Shown here piece by piece: positions 54,094 through 63,167 of a stretch of 64,000 bases of DNA (position 1 is its first letter; every line of letters starts with the position of its first letter). A model generated the notes under the pieces. That model saw nothing but the letters and a program-made list of their open reading frames with translations. It had not been told where the DNA came from and made no database searches. Made by a program: the position numbers and the translations under genes. The stretch is from Tessaracoccus palaemonis (GTDB lineage Bacteria > Actinomycetota > Actinomycetes > Propionibacteriales > Propionibacteriaceae), in assembly GCF_019316905.1 (NCBI RefSeq), contig NZ_CP079216.1, positions 1,984,001-2,048,000 of the forward strand, read 5' to 3'.

Positions 54094-55621
54094 GCACGCT
54101 CGTCCCGGGCGTGATGAGCATGCGCTCGCGCGGGTCGCGCTCGGCGCCGGTGACGCCGGCGGCCTCGCCCTGGATGACGCGCTCGTGCAGCAGCGGGATG
54201 GCGGCGTCGGCGGCCAGGATGGAGGCCTCGGCGAGCATGGTGGCGTGGTGGCGGTCGTCGCCGGCCTCGGTGGCCGAGGCCCGGGCGATCAGCTCGTCGA
54301 CGGTCTCGTCGCACAGCTGGGCGATGGAGAAGCCGCCGTCGCAGGAGAAGTCCGAGGCGAGGTAGGCGACGGGGTCGCCGGAGTCGAGGACGGTGGCGCG
54401 GGACAGGATGAAGGCGTCGAAGGCGCCGTCGAGCGCGTCGGCCTCGATGAACTGGTACTCGCGGACGTCCTGCGTGACGACGAAGCCCGCGGCCTCGAGC
54501 TGCTGCTCGATCAGGACGGCGACCTCGGGCAGCTCGGCGCGGTCGGTGAAGGTGCCGAGCGTGATCTCGACCCCGTCGACGGTGGCGGCCTCGGCCCGGC
54601 CGGCCAGGATCTCGCGGTAGTCGGCGTCGTCGCGGTGGTCGGCGGCCCAGGCCAGCGCGGGGCCGAGCAGGCCGGCGGCCTCGTCGGCGCGGCCCTCGTA
54701 CACGCTCGCGATGATGGAGGCGCGTTCGATCGCCTCGCGGGCGGCGGCGCGGACGGCCGGGTCGGCGAAGGGGCCGGACTCGGTGTTCAGGTACAGGGTA
54801 TTGGTGCGCGGCATCGGCACCTCCGTGAGGAGGTCCTCGTCGATGCTGGCGGCCTGGCCCGCGGGGACGGCCTCGACGATGTCGGCGGTGCCGGTGCGGA
54901 GCGCGGCGGCGCGGGCGGTGCCGGACGGGACATAGGTCGCGTCGATGCCGGACGCCTTGGCCTTCTCGCCCCAGTAGTCGTCGTAGCGTTCGAGCGTGGC
55001 GCCGGTGACGCCGTCGATCGTGGTGAGCTCGAACGCGCCGGTGCCGGTGCCGAGCGGGCTGACGCCCGAGTCGGTGTACGCGGCGGGGGCGAGGATGACG
55101 AGCTGGGGGCTGGAGAGCCGGTTGGCGAGCAGCGGGTCGGGGTCCGCGGTGCTGACGACGACGGTGTCGCCGTCGAGAGTGACGGACATGTCGATGCCGT
55201 CGAGGATGCGCGGCGTCGGGGAGGCGTCGATCGCCTGCTGCAGGGAGTTGGCGACGGCCTCCGGTGTCAGGGACTCGCCATTGTGGAAGGTCACGCCGTC
55301 GCGGATGGTGAGGCGCAGCGTGTCGTCGCCGACGCGCTCCCAGGAGGTGGCGAGCGCGGGCTGCACGGAGTCGTCGTCGCCGAGCGTGACGAGCGTCTCC
55401 GCCGTAGACCAGCGCGACAGCTTGAACGCGTCGTCGCTGAGCGGGCTCAGCCCGGAGCGCGGGGGCTGCAGCATGGCGAGCGCGATGCGGTCGTCGCCGG
55501 CGGAGCCCGCTCCGGTCGCGGCCTCGGGCGATTCGGCGAAGCAGCCGGTGGCCAGCAGCGTGGCGGCCAGGGAACCGGCCGCGAGCAGCTTCAGTCGGGC
55601 GGGGCGAGGGGTTCGGGTCAT
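54083..55621 (-). CDS. ABC importer substrate-binding lipoprotein (SBP family 5)
   Basis: 512 residues. Lipobox in LAATLLATGCFAES gives a lipid-anchored extracytoplasmic protein. SBP_bac_5 features: ATSWERVGDDTLRLTIRDGV followed by TFHNGESLTPEAV, and ERYDDYWG. The family binds peptides, nickel or metallophore-like ligands. The operon promoter has a Fur/Zur-type box, favouring a metal complex over plain peptides. Starts in the operon after the two ATPases, with a 4-bp overlap. Confidence 0.92.
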   Translation of the reverse strand: MTRTPRPARLKLLAAGSLAATLLATGCFAESPEAATGAGSAGDDRIALAMLQPPRSGLSPLSDDAFKLSRWSTAETLVTLGDDDSVQPALATSWERVGDDTLRLTIRDGVTFHNGESLTPEAVANSLQQAIDASPTPRILDGIDMSVTLDGDTVVVSTADPDPLLANRLSSPQLVILAPAAYTDSGVSPLGTGTGAFELTTIDGVTGATLERYDDYWGEKAKASGIDATYVPSGTARAAALRTGTADIVEAVPAGQAASIDEDLLTEVPMPRTNTLYLNTESGPFADPAVRAAAREAIERASIIASVYEGRADEAAGLLGPALAWAADHRDDADYREILAGRAEAATVDGVEITLGTFTDRAELPEVAVLIEQQLEAAGFVVTQDVREYQFIEADALDGAFDAFILSRATVLDSGDPVAYLASDFSCDGGFSIAQLCDETVDELIARASATEAGDDRHHATMLAEASILAADAAIPLLHERVIQGEAAGVTGAERDPRERMLITPGTSVHAS

Positions 55622-56292
55622 CGTCGTCCTTCCGGGGCGGTGATGGTCACGGTGTGCGCGCAGCGGGCTGCGAGCGCAGGGTCATGGGTGACGAGCAGCA
55701 GCGCGGTGCCGGTGACCTCGGCCACCTGGAACAGCGCGTCGGCGACCGCCGCGGCGGTCGGGCCGTCGAGGGCGCTGGTGGGCTCGTCGGCCACCAGGAC
55801 GGCGGGACCCATGGCGACCGCCCGGGCGATGGCCGCGCGCTGCGCCTGGCCTCCGGACACCTCCCGGGGGGTGCGGTCGAGAAGCGCGGCGTCCAGCCGG
55901 GCGAGGCGAGCCGCGCGCTCGATGCGCTCGGTGGCGTCGTGGTCCCCCAGGAGCCGGGCGGCGGCCAGCCCGATCGACCGGCGCAGCGTCCAGCCGGGCA
56001 CGAACGCGGCGGCCGGGTCCTGCGGGATGCCCTGGACCAGGTGCCGGTCGGCGCGCCGCGCGGCGGCCGAGGCCGAGATCCACGGCCGCCCGTCGACGTG
56101 CACGATGCCGCCGGTCGGGCGCCTCAGCCCGAGGACGACGTCTGCCAGGGTGGACTTGCCGGACCCGGAGCGGCCGACGACGGCGACGCTCTCCCCCGGC
56201 TCGACGCCGAGGTCGACCCGGTCGAGGACATGGCGGGCGCGGGCGCCGCGACCGTAGGCGGCGGTCACGCCGCGCAGTTCGAGGGCGGTCAT
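55618..56292 (-). CDS. ABC importer ATPase (DppF/NikE-like)
   Basis: 224 residues. Walker A VGRSGSGKSTLADVVLGLRR, signature VSGGQAQRAAIARAVAM, Walker B VLVADEPTSALDGPTA, H-loop LLVTHDPALAA. The C-terminal oligopeptide (oligo_HPY) extension and cysteine are absent, so it is a short form. The start overlaps the previous ATPase stop and its stop overlaps the lipoprotein start. Confidence 0.9.
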   Translation of the reverse strand: MTALELRGVTAAYGRGARARHVLDRVDLGVEPGESVAVVGRSGSGKSTLADVVLGLRRPTGGIVHVDGRPWISASAAARRADRHLVQGIPQDPAAAFVPGWTLRRSIGLAAARLLGDHDATERIERAARLARLDAALLDRTPREVSGGQAQRAAIARAVAMGPAVLVADEPTSALDGPTAAAVADALFQVAEVTGTALLLVTHDPALAARCAHTVTITAPEGRR

Positions 56293-56924
56293 GCGTCGGA
56301 ACTCTCCAGGCGGTCGGCGGAGACGCAGATGCGGCGGGTGGCCAGCGCGTCGGCGACGGCCTCGTCGTGCGTGGCGACGACCAGCGTCTGCTCCGGCTCG
56401 ACGACCGCGGTCAGCAGGTCGAGGATCTGGTCGCGGGTGTCGTGGTCGAGGGCGCTGGTCGGCTCGTCGGCGAGGATCACGCGGGCCCGGGTGAGGACCG
56501 CCAGGGCGAGGGCGGCTCGCTGGCGCTGCCCGCCGCTCATCTCCGCGGGGCGGCGTCCCTGCAGCGCGTCGTCGTCGAGCCCCACGCGGTCGAGCACGCG
56601 CCCGACCTCCGCCCAGTCGGCCCGGGTGACGAGCCCCAGCTGGCGGCGCAGCGGGATCAGGGGGTGCAGCGCGTCGAGACCGCGCTGCGGGACGATGCCG
56701 ATGCGGGTCAGCTCCGTGGCTCGCTCCCCGGACAGCGTCAGCCCGGCGGGCACGCGGCCGGCGAGCGCGCGCAGGAGCATCGACTTGCCGCTGCCCGATG
56801 CGCCGGTCACGGCGACCCGCTCGCCGGCCGCCAGGTCGAGGGCGTCGACCCGCAGCAGCTCCCGGCCGTCGCGGGTCGCGACGGCGACGCCCCGGAGGGA
56901 CAGCAGCGCGGCACAGGAAGACAT
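56289..56924 (-). CDS. ABC importer ATPase (DppD/NikD-like)
   Basis: 211 residues from ATG 56924, or 215 from ATG 56936. Walker A VTGASGSGKSMLLRALAG (Ser followed by Met rather than Thr/Leu), signature MSGGQRQRAALALAVL, Walker B VILADEPTSALDHDTRD, H-loop LVVATHDEAVA. First gene of the operon ATPase-ATPase-lipoprotein-fused permease. Both ATG candidates lie under or beside a Fur/Zur-type box; neither has a good ribosome-binding site. Confidence 0.85.
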   Translation of the reverse strand: MSSCAALLSLRGVAVATRDGRELLRVDALDLAAGERVAVTGASGSGKSMLLRALAGRVPAGLTLSGERATELTRIGIVPQRGLDALHPLIPLRRQLGLVTRADWAEVGRVLDRVGLDDDALQGRRPAEMSGGQRQRAALALAVLTRARVILADEPTSALDHDTRDQILDLLTAVVEPEQTLVVATHDEAVADALATRRICVSADRLESSDA

Positions 56925-56926
56925 AG

Positions 56927-56941
56927 TGATAATCATTCTCT
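56927..56941. promoter_or_regulatory. Fur/Zur-type metal-regulator box at the start of the ABC importer operon
   Basis: Minus strand AGAGAATGATTATCA matches 12 of 15 positions of the actinobacterial Zur box TGAAAATGATTTTCA. Read on the plus strand, TGATAAT has the complete left half of the Fur-family 7-1-7 motif. It overlaps the first ATG. Zinc (or another metal) repression of the importer is inferred; TTATAG just upstream may be the -10. Confidence 0.6.
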
Positions 56942-56958
56942 ATAACGGCCCGTGGCGC

Positions 56959-57010
56959 AAATCGGACCGTTCCGTACGGTTGGGTGTTCAGCCCAGGTAG
57001 CGCAGCGGCG
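56959..57010 (-). repeat. Decayed copy of the DUF4921 gene 3' end (52 bp, copy 1)
   Basis: 47 of 52 positions match 61851-61902, including 25 identical bases that encode the last codons PLRYLG and the stop of the DUF4921 gene. It begins right after the Type ISP stop codon, in the same orientation. It marks one border of the restriction-modification gene. Confidence 0.9.
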
Positions 57011-60000
57011 TCAGAGGCTGAGTGCTGGGAGTGCGTTGACGATCTTCATCGTCTCGACCGACACGGTGACGACCCTCTTGACCAGGTCCACGATGTAACG
57101 GGGATCGCCCTGTTCACGCGAGTAGGCGTTGGGGTCGTTGACGATCCCGGAGGCTTTGTCCGTCTTGATCCAGTAGCGGTCGATGATCCACTCCAGCGCC
57201 GAGCGGGAACCCAGCTGGTACTCGTGGGCTTCCTCCGGGATGCCGCTCAGCCTCACATGCGGGTTGAAGAGCAGCGTGGAGCGATCCGCCTTCGAGACGA
57301 ACCGCATCTTCCTGTCCGTGACGGAGAACAGCTCGAACTCGTCCACACCCGCCGCCGGGGTGACAATCTCATCCAGCGGGTACGGGGCCACCTGCTCGTA
57401 GCCGGTGTGCAGGTCCAGCAGTTGCTTGCCTGCAGCCACGAACGCCAGGAAGTCCGGTGCAGAAGCCGCCAGCGGGATCCGCGGCAACTGCTTCTTCAGA
57501 TCCGCCGCATAACGGGTCCGGTAGTCAGATGAATGCAGCACGCCGTAGACGTAGGAGAAGATGTCGTCCTTGCTGACCCGAGGACCGAACGCCTCGCGGT
57601 ACTGGACCAGGGCCTCGTCGGTGATGTTGTCGACCCGCCGGTAACCATCAACGACCTCACCCTGATCCGGATCGAACAGCATGCCCGAGGGCTCGGCGCG
57701 TTTCGCCGCGAGCACGTAGGTCCAGCGCGGGAAGAACTGGGCCGCATCGACGTAGAGCTTGCTATCAGGCAGCAGCTCCGAAGCCAGCACAGAAAAAGGC
57801 GTCCGCTGGTTCGGCTCGATGACCTGGAAGCCGATGTTGGGCGTGTGGGGGGTGGGGAAGTACTTGCGATTCTTCCCCGGAACGGAGTTCATAACGTCGT
57901 CGAAGTAGACAGCCTGCCGAGTGAAGGGGCGGTACATGGACGTACGCAGGCTGTCGTTGTGGAACTGGGCGGTAAGGCCCTTGATGGCCATGCGCTTGAT
58001 ATCGCGCGACCAACTGATCTGGGTGGGGTCGTTGAGCAGATCACGATCGTCGGTGACATGTCGGGCCGCTTCGGCGTTGTAAGTGTTGATCATGCGACGC
58101 ATGTTGGTTTCGACCGCGGCTGCGGAGAAGTTGTAGCACCAAGCATCACGGGTCGTTTCGACGCCACGTCCATGGATTGTGAAGATGTCGTTGATGGCTG
58201 TGTGACTGGTGAACGTGTCGTCGCGGAGGTTCAGCCAGTCGCCGTGAGCGTTGGGCTGGATCCGGCTCCAGGAGGGGTCACGGAGGGTGGCTTTGGTGAG
58301 GATGCCCAGTTTGGTGTCCCGGTCGAGGTAATCCCCGATGTCGCGGTAGTGGATGGTGGCGGGTCCGGTGTGGCCGGGCGTCTTGACGCCGAGGGTGATG
58401 GCCACGGTGTTCCGGCTACCGGATCCGAAGATCTTCCCGCCCTCCTTGCGGGACAGCTCGCCGGCGGTGCGCTGGTTTCCGCGGAGGTTGAAGACCCAGA
58501 TCTCGCTGAACTCCTGCTGGAGCGACAGGCGCATGCCGTCTGCGGTGTTGCCGTCCAGCCAGCCTCCGTTGGAAACGAAGGCCATGATGCCGCGTTCCCC
58601 GAGGCGGTCGGTTGCCCAGCGGTGCGCGCGGATGTAGGAGTCGTAGAGGCTGTTCTTGTTCGTCGCGGTCGACAGCCCGGCATAGGTGTCGCGGATCCGG
58701 GCGTCGAGGGTGGGGTAGGAGGGGTTGGCGTTGTTGTCGTTGGCGCTGGTCTGCCCCACCGAGTAGGGCGGGTTGCCGATGATGACGGTGATGTCGGTGG
58801 CCAGCTGGATCGCGATGCGTTCGCTGTTTGCGGGGATCAGGGAGGTGTCGGCGCGGTCACCTTCCTCGCTGATCTGGAACGTGTCGGTCAGGGTCGCGCC
58901 CGGGAACGGCAGGTAGTCGGTGCTGCCGGTGACGGCTTCGTAGGTGGCTTCGATGTTGACGGCCGCGATGTAGTAGGCCAGCAGCATGATCTCGTTGCAC
59001 AGCAACTCGGAGGTGTATTTGCGGGCTAGGTCGGCAGGGGTGATGATGCCCGATTCGAGGAGGCGCACGATGAAGGTGCCGGTGCCGGTGAACGGGTCGA
59101 GGATCGTCACGCCCTCATCCGTGAGGCCCTGACCGAAGTGGCGGCGGCTGAGTTCGTCGGCGGCGCGCAGCATGAAGTCGACCACCTCCACGGGGGTGTA
59201 GACGATGCCGAGGGCCTCGGCCTGCTTCGGGAAGGCGTTCTTGAAGAACTTCTCGTACAGGTCGTGGATCACGGTCTGTCGACCGGCGGCGTCGGTGACC
59301 TGGGAGGCACGCACCCGCACGGAGTCGTAAAAGCGCTCCAGTGCGGCGGTCTCGCTGTCGAGTCCCTGGCCCTCAAGGACGTCGAGCATGGTCTGCATGC
59401 TGATGGAAACCGGGTTGGATGAGGCGAACCCGGAGCCGCCGAACAGGGCATCGAAAACGGGTGCGGTGATCAGGTGCTGCGACAGCATCGAGATCGCGTC
59501 ATCGCGGGTGACCCGCTCGTTCAGGTTGGCGCGCAGCCCGCTGAGGAACGCGTCGAAGGTGGCAGTGACCTCGCGACTGGAGCTGGCCAGGATCTGGTTG
59601 ATGCGGGCGATCTGAGCTGCCGACATCGTCGCGACGTCGGCGGCCCATTGGTCCCAGTATTCGCGGGTGCCGACCTTGGCCACGATGCGGGCATAGATCG
59701 AATCTCGCCACGCATCCAACGCCAGCAACGGCAACTGAAGGCCCTTGCCCTCGGTGCCGCTGTCGGTATTGGGGGTGTCGGGCGTATCGATGATGAGTTT
59801 TCCGGAGGGATCAGTGCCGCCGTTGAGGTTGATCGACTGCACAAGCGACTCGAACCGGTCATCGTGGGCACGCAACGCGTTGAGGACGTCCCAGACGACC
59901 TTGAACCGCTTATTGTCCTTCAGCGCATCCTCGGGCTTGACGCCGACGGGGACCGCCACCGGCAAGATGATGTAGCCGTACTCCTTGCCGGGGGCCTTAC

Positions 60001-61755
60001 GCATCACACGGCCTACCGACTGCACCACGTCGACGGGAGAGTTCCTCGGGGACAGGAACATCACCGCATCCAGCGCTGGCACGTCGACCCCCTCGGACAG
60101 GCAGCGGGCGTTGGTCAGGATCCGGCACTGCCCTGCCGGCACGGGAGCTTTGAGCCACTTGAGCTGCTCGCCGCGCTCCAAAGCGTTCATGGTGCCGTCG
60201 ACATGGTGGGCCTCGACCGCGAGATGAGCGGTGGCATCAAAACCGCCAGCAGCTTCGACCACTGTCTCGAATGCCTCTGCCACGCGCTTGGAGCTCCTGA
60301 TGTTCTCCAGGAACCCCACCGCCCGGCGCATCGGCAATGCGCCGGGCGGGAACGACGGGTTGGGATCGCCCTGATGGGAGCGCTTGGCCAGCGAGTTCCA
60401 GCAGCCTAGGATTTTCGCCGCGTCATCAAGTGGGATCTCCAGCTCGTTGGTGGCGACCATGTCTTGCACGGGGCCGGTCATCTGGTCCTCGGAGACCACC
60501 AGCACCAACACCTTGTAGTCGGTCAGCAGATCCAGTTCAACGGCCTCGCCGAACCCGAGGCGGTGGAACACTGGCCCGAAAACCGTCTCGTCATCCATCG
60601 ACGAGAGCACCGCGCCATGCTCGTCTGCCTTCTTCGCGACCTCATCGCCGAACATCCGAGGAGTCGCGGTCATGTAGAGCCGCTTTCCCCCGCGAATGTA
60701 GGTGGAATCGTGGACCTTCACAAACGCCGACTCGTCCGCACCCGACAGCGTCACACCCGTGGTGCGATGCGCCTCGTCGCACAGGATCAGGTCGAAGTCC
60801 GGGGCGCCGGCCTTCTGCGCCCGGGCCACCACGTCCAGGGACTGGTAGGTGGAGAACACCACATTCAGGCCTGCCAGTCGCTTGCCTGCGGTCAGCCGCC
60901 CGGTTAGTACCTCGGCGTCAGTGGTGGCCGGCAGCGGCAGGTCGTGGGGGCTGATGTCCTCGGCCGCGCACGAGGCCTTCGAATCGGAGCACACGACATT
61001 GGCCCGCAGATCCAACGTGGCCTGTGCGGTCCACTCCCTCAGAGTCTGTGCAACGAGCTGGATCGACGGCGCCAGGAACAGCACCCGAAGCCCCCCCCCG
61101 CTTCCTTGGCCATCGACTCGGCGAGCTTCAATGACGTGAATGTCTTGCCCGTGCCGCAGGCCGAGATCCACTGACCCCGGTCAGAGGAAGCGAAGCCCTC
61201 CAGGATCTTCTCGATCGCAGAAACCTGGTGAGGACGGGCGGCAAACCTCGTGCCCCTCGCCAAGTTCAGGTCGAGGGGCCTGGCCGGGTTCGCGACGACC
61301 CAGTCGATGGGGGAAGCAGCGATCTCCGGCAGCCCGATGCGCTGGACCGGAATCGCCTGATCGTCCAGCGCATCCTCAGCATGCGATGTCCACTTGTCGG
61401 TGGTGGAGATGATGATCCGATTCGTGAACCCGACCCCATCCCACGATTTTCCCGATGCGGTGAAGAACGAGTCGATGCTGCTCTTGGCCAGGGGTTGGGT
61501 GGGGGCATAGAACTTGCACTGGATCGCCGTCCACTCGTCGGTGGCCCTGTCCTGGGCCACCAGGTCGATACCCACATCGGCCGTACTGCCGCGATGCGCC
61601 CAGTCGATCCACCGCGACACGTTCTTGTACTGGGAGGAAAGCATCGGGTCGTGCGCGAAGTAGCCGACCATCAACTCCTCGAACTTCGTCCCCTTCTCGG
61701 AGTTCGTCGGCAACTTGTCGAGCGAAGCGATCACGTCATCGATGGTTGTCAGCAC
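57011..61755 (-). pseudogene. Type ISP restriction-modification enzyme, frameshifted at a G9 tract (probably phase-variable, OFF)
   Basis: Single-chain enzyme that translocates on DNA, methylates and cuts. Two frames overlap at nine G in the coding strand (61099-61091); one extra G joins them into about 1,581 residues, the normal size of LlaGI/LlaBIII enzymes. Order: Mrr-like nuclease (GIDL with Asp near 64, QCK near 79-81); helicase with ACGTGKT near 199-205, CDEAHR near 326-331, MTATPR, QSVGRVMRK near 579-587; gamma-type adenine methylase with DPFTGTGTF near 887 and NPPY near 995; C-terminal target-recognition region. As sequenced, translation stops at 238 residues, leaving nuclease plus Walker A, so neither cutting nor methylation is expected. 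The region looks less GC-rich than the neighbours. GTG start at 61755 follows TACATT by 5 nt. A homopolymer sequencing error is the main alternative. Confidence 0.9.
61091..61099 (-). repeat. Nine-G homopolymer tract in the Type ISP gene
   Basis: Coding strand reads GAAGC, nine G, CTTCGG. In-frame fusion needs 2+n divisible by 3, so n of 7 or 10 is ON and n of 9 is OFF. It lies about 20 codons after the helicase Walker A motif, where slipped-strand mispairing would switch the whole enzyme. Confidence 0.85.
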
Positions 61756-61760
61756 GCTTC

Positions 61761-61766
61761 AATGTA
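61761..61766 (-). promoter_or_regulatory. Leaderless-type -10 box (TACATT) of the Type ISP gene
   Basis: TACATT on the minus strand ends 5 nt before the GTG at 61755, without a ribosome-binding site. Confidence 0.45.
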
Positions 61767-61809
61767 TACCGTTATCCGCCCCGGCCCGTGGCCGGGTTCT
61801 GATGTGCAG

Positions 61810-61844
61810 CCTGAGAAGATCAGTGGGTCGATCGCCTCCACGAG
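61810..61844 (-). pseudogene. Decayed copy of the ctaB 3' end
   Basis: 31 of 35 positions match 63166-63200, the end of ctaB. Its minus-strand translation is LVEAIDPLIFSG against [10 protein letters not shown]-stop in ctaB; the stop TGA has become TCA. Same orientation as ctaB. Together with the DUF4921 tail copy at 56959 it brackets the Type ISP gene. Confidence 0.85.
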
Positions 61845-61850
61845 ACGGCC

Positions 61851-61902
61851 AAGTCGGATCGTTCCGTGCGGTTGGCCGTTCAGCCCAGGTAGCGCAGCGG
61901 CG
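61851..61902 (-). repeat. DUF4921 gene 3' end and flank (52 bp, copy 2, native)
   Basis: Native counterpart of 56959-57010; covers the last seven codons and stop of the DUF4921 gene plus about 29 bp downstream. Five mismatches separate the copies, four of them in the noncoding flank and none inside the 25-bp core. Confidence 0.9.
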
Positions 61903-63160
61903 CGGGCCCCGGATCCCCGCCGATCCGGACGGAGTCCGCGACCGCGCCCGATGCCTGCAGCGCCACGAGCCGTGTCACCACGCGCTCGTGCAGTGCCGCG
62001 GGCGAGACGGTGTTGAGGTAGATCCGGGTGGCCCCCTCGAAGCCCGCCAGCGTGGAGACGCGCCACTTCAGCAGCACGCGCCACGGCATCGCCGTCGCGA
62101 CGCCGGGCGGCTGGTAGTACCACTCCTCGTTGCACGGCACGTCCGCCCCGGTGGCGGCGTGCATGGCGTGCAGCAGGTCGCTGACGGAGTCGAGCTCGGC
62201 GCGCGTGTGCTCCCACGGCCGGGTGTGCGGGCTGCGGGAGGCGATCTCGATCGTCGGATACCGGTGCCCGAACCCGGCCCACGCGACGGCGTGCTCCGTG
62301 GTGGCGATGATCAGCCCGGCGGCCGCGGCGTGGTCCACCCCGGCGGCGTTGAAGAGGTCGGGCTCCGCCTCGAGCCGCGCCAGCGTCGCCTCCTGCGATG
62401 CACCCAGCTCGTCGATGGCGACGAGCTGCTTGTGCAGGTGGTCGAACGACGCGCCCGCGGGGCGCAGCCAGTTCTGGAAGACCGCGACGTAGCGGGCGTA
62501 CGGGTTGACTGCGTACAGCCGCCGCGCGGAGTCGGCGGCGAAGCCGACGAACGCGCGGTGCTCGTCGGGGCTCAGCGTGCCCGACGACGCGAGGCCGGAG
62601 TCGTCCACTGCGCCGTCGGTGAAGTGGCGGCGGGCGATCACGACGTCGTGGCCGCCCCCGAAGAAGCCGTCGGCCCTGGCGAGCCGCTCGTCCTCGGCCA
62701 GCTCACCGGGGTCCTCCCCCGCGGCCCGCAGCTTTGCGTCGATCACGCGCAGGACGTGGGCGCGGCCGGCGGGGTCGGCCAGGTAGTCGGCGCGGCGTCT
62801 CGCAATCCTCGGGGCCACCTCGTAGCCGTGGTTGAGGCGCCAGTAGTCGTAGCTCAGGATCTCGAACAGGTTGGGCACCCGGCGGAAGTCGGCGACGGTG
62901 TCGAACAGTCGGGCGGCCGGCAGCCAGTCGAACGTCGCCCCCGCCACCATGCGGGCCTTCTCCGGCGGCGTGTCGAGGTAGCGGTCCTGGCAGAAGGCGC
63001 ACTCGCGAGTGCGGCGCTCGTCGGTCAGCGGACGGGGATCAGGATGCGGGAGGCCCAGCGGGCGGTTGCCGCGGCCGGGCACCGTCCACACCTGGGTGCC
63101 GGTGAACGGGTTGACCTGCTTGACGGTGCCGTCGGGCAGCGTCTGGAGGAACCGTGGCAC
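61880..63160 (-). CDS. DUF4921-family protein (GalT/HIT-like nucleotidyltransferase fold)
   Basis: 426 residues. Features of the galactose-1-phosphate uridylyltransferase fold: Cys pair in RECAFCQDRYLDTPPEK and the HIT-like FDHLHKQLVAIDE. VNPFTGTQVWTVPGRGNRPL at the N-terminus is distinctive of DUF4921. Activity unknown; a nucleotidyl transfer or hydrolysis is plausible. GTG start at 63160, 8 bp after ctaB on the same strand. Its 3' end is duplicated 4.9 kb away. Confidence 0.88.
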   Translation of the reverse strand: MPRFLQTLPDGTVKQVNPFTGTQVWTVPGRGNRPLGLPHPDPRPLTDERRTRECAFCQDRYLDTPPEKARMVAGATFDWLPAARLFDTVADFRRVPNLFEILSYDYWRLNHGYEVAPRIARRRADYLADPAGRAHVLRVIDAKLRAAGEDPGELAEDERLARADGFFGGGHDVVIARRHFTDGAVDDSGLASSGTLSPDEHRAFVGFAADSARRLYAVNPYARYVAVFQNWLRPAGASFDHLHKQLVAIDELGASQEATLARLEAEPDLFNAAGVDHAAAAGLIIATTEHAVAWAGFGHRYPTIEIASRSPHTRPWEHTRAELDSVSDLLHAMHAATGADVPCNEEWYYQPPGVATAMPWRVLLKWRVSTLAGFEGATRIYLNTVSPAALHERVVTRLVALQASGAVADSVRIGGDPGPAPLRYLG

Positions 63161-63167
63161 ACGGGCC

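Noticed and set aside
56959-61902. att sites of an integrative element around the Type ISP gene
   Set aside because: The 52-bp repeats are parts of a gene 3' end, no integrase or other mobility gene lies between them, and the ctaB-tail copy points to recombination in a duplicated unit.
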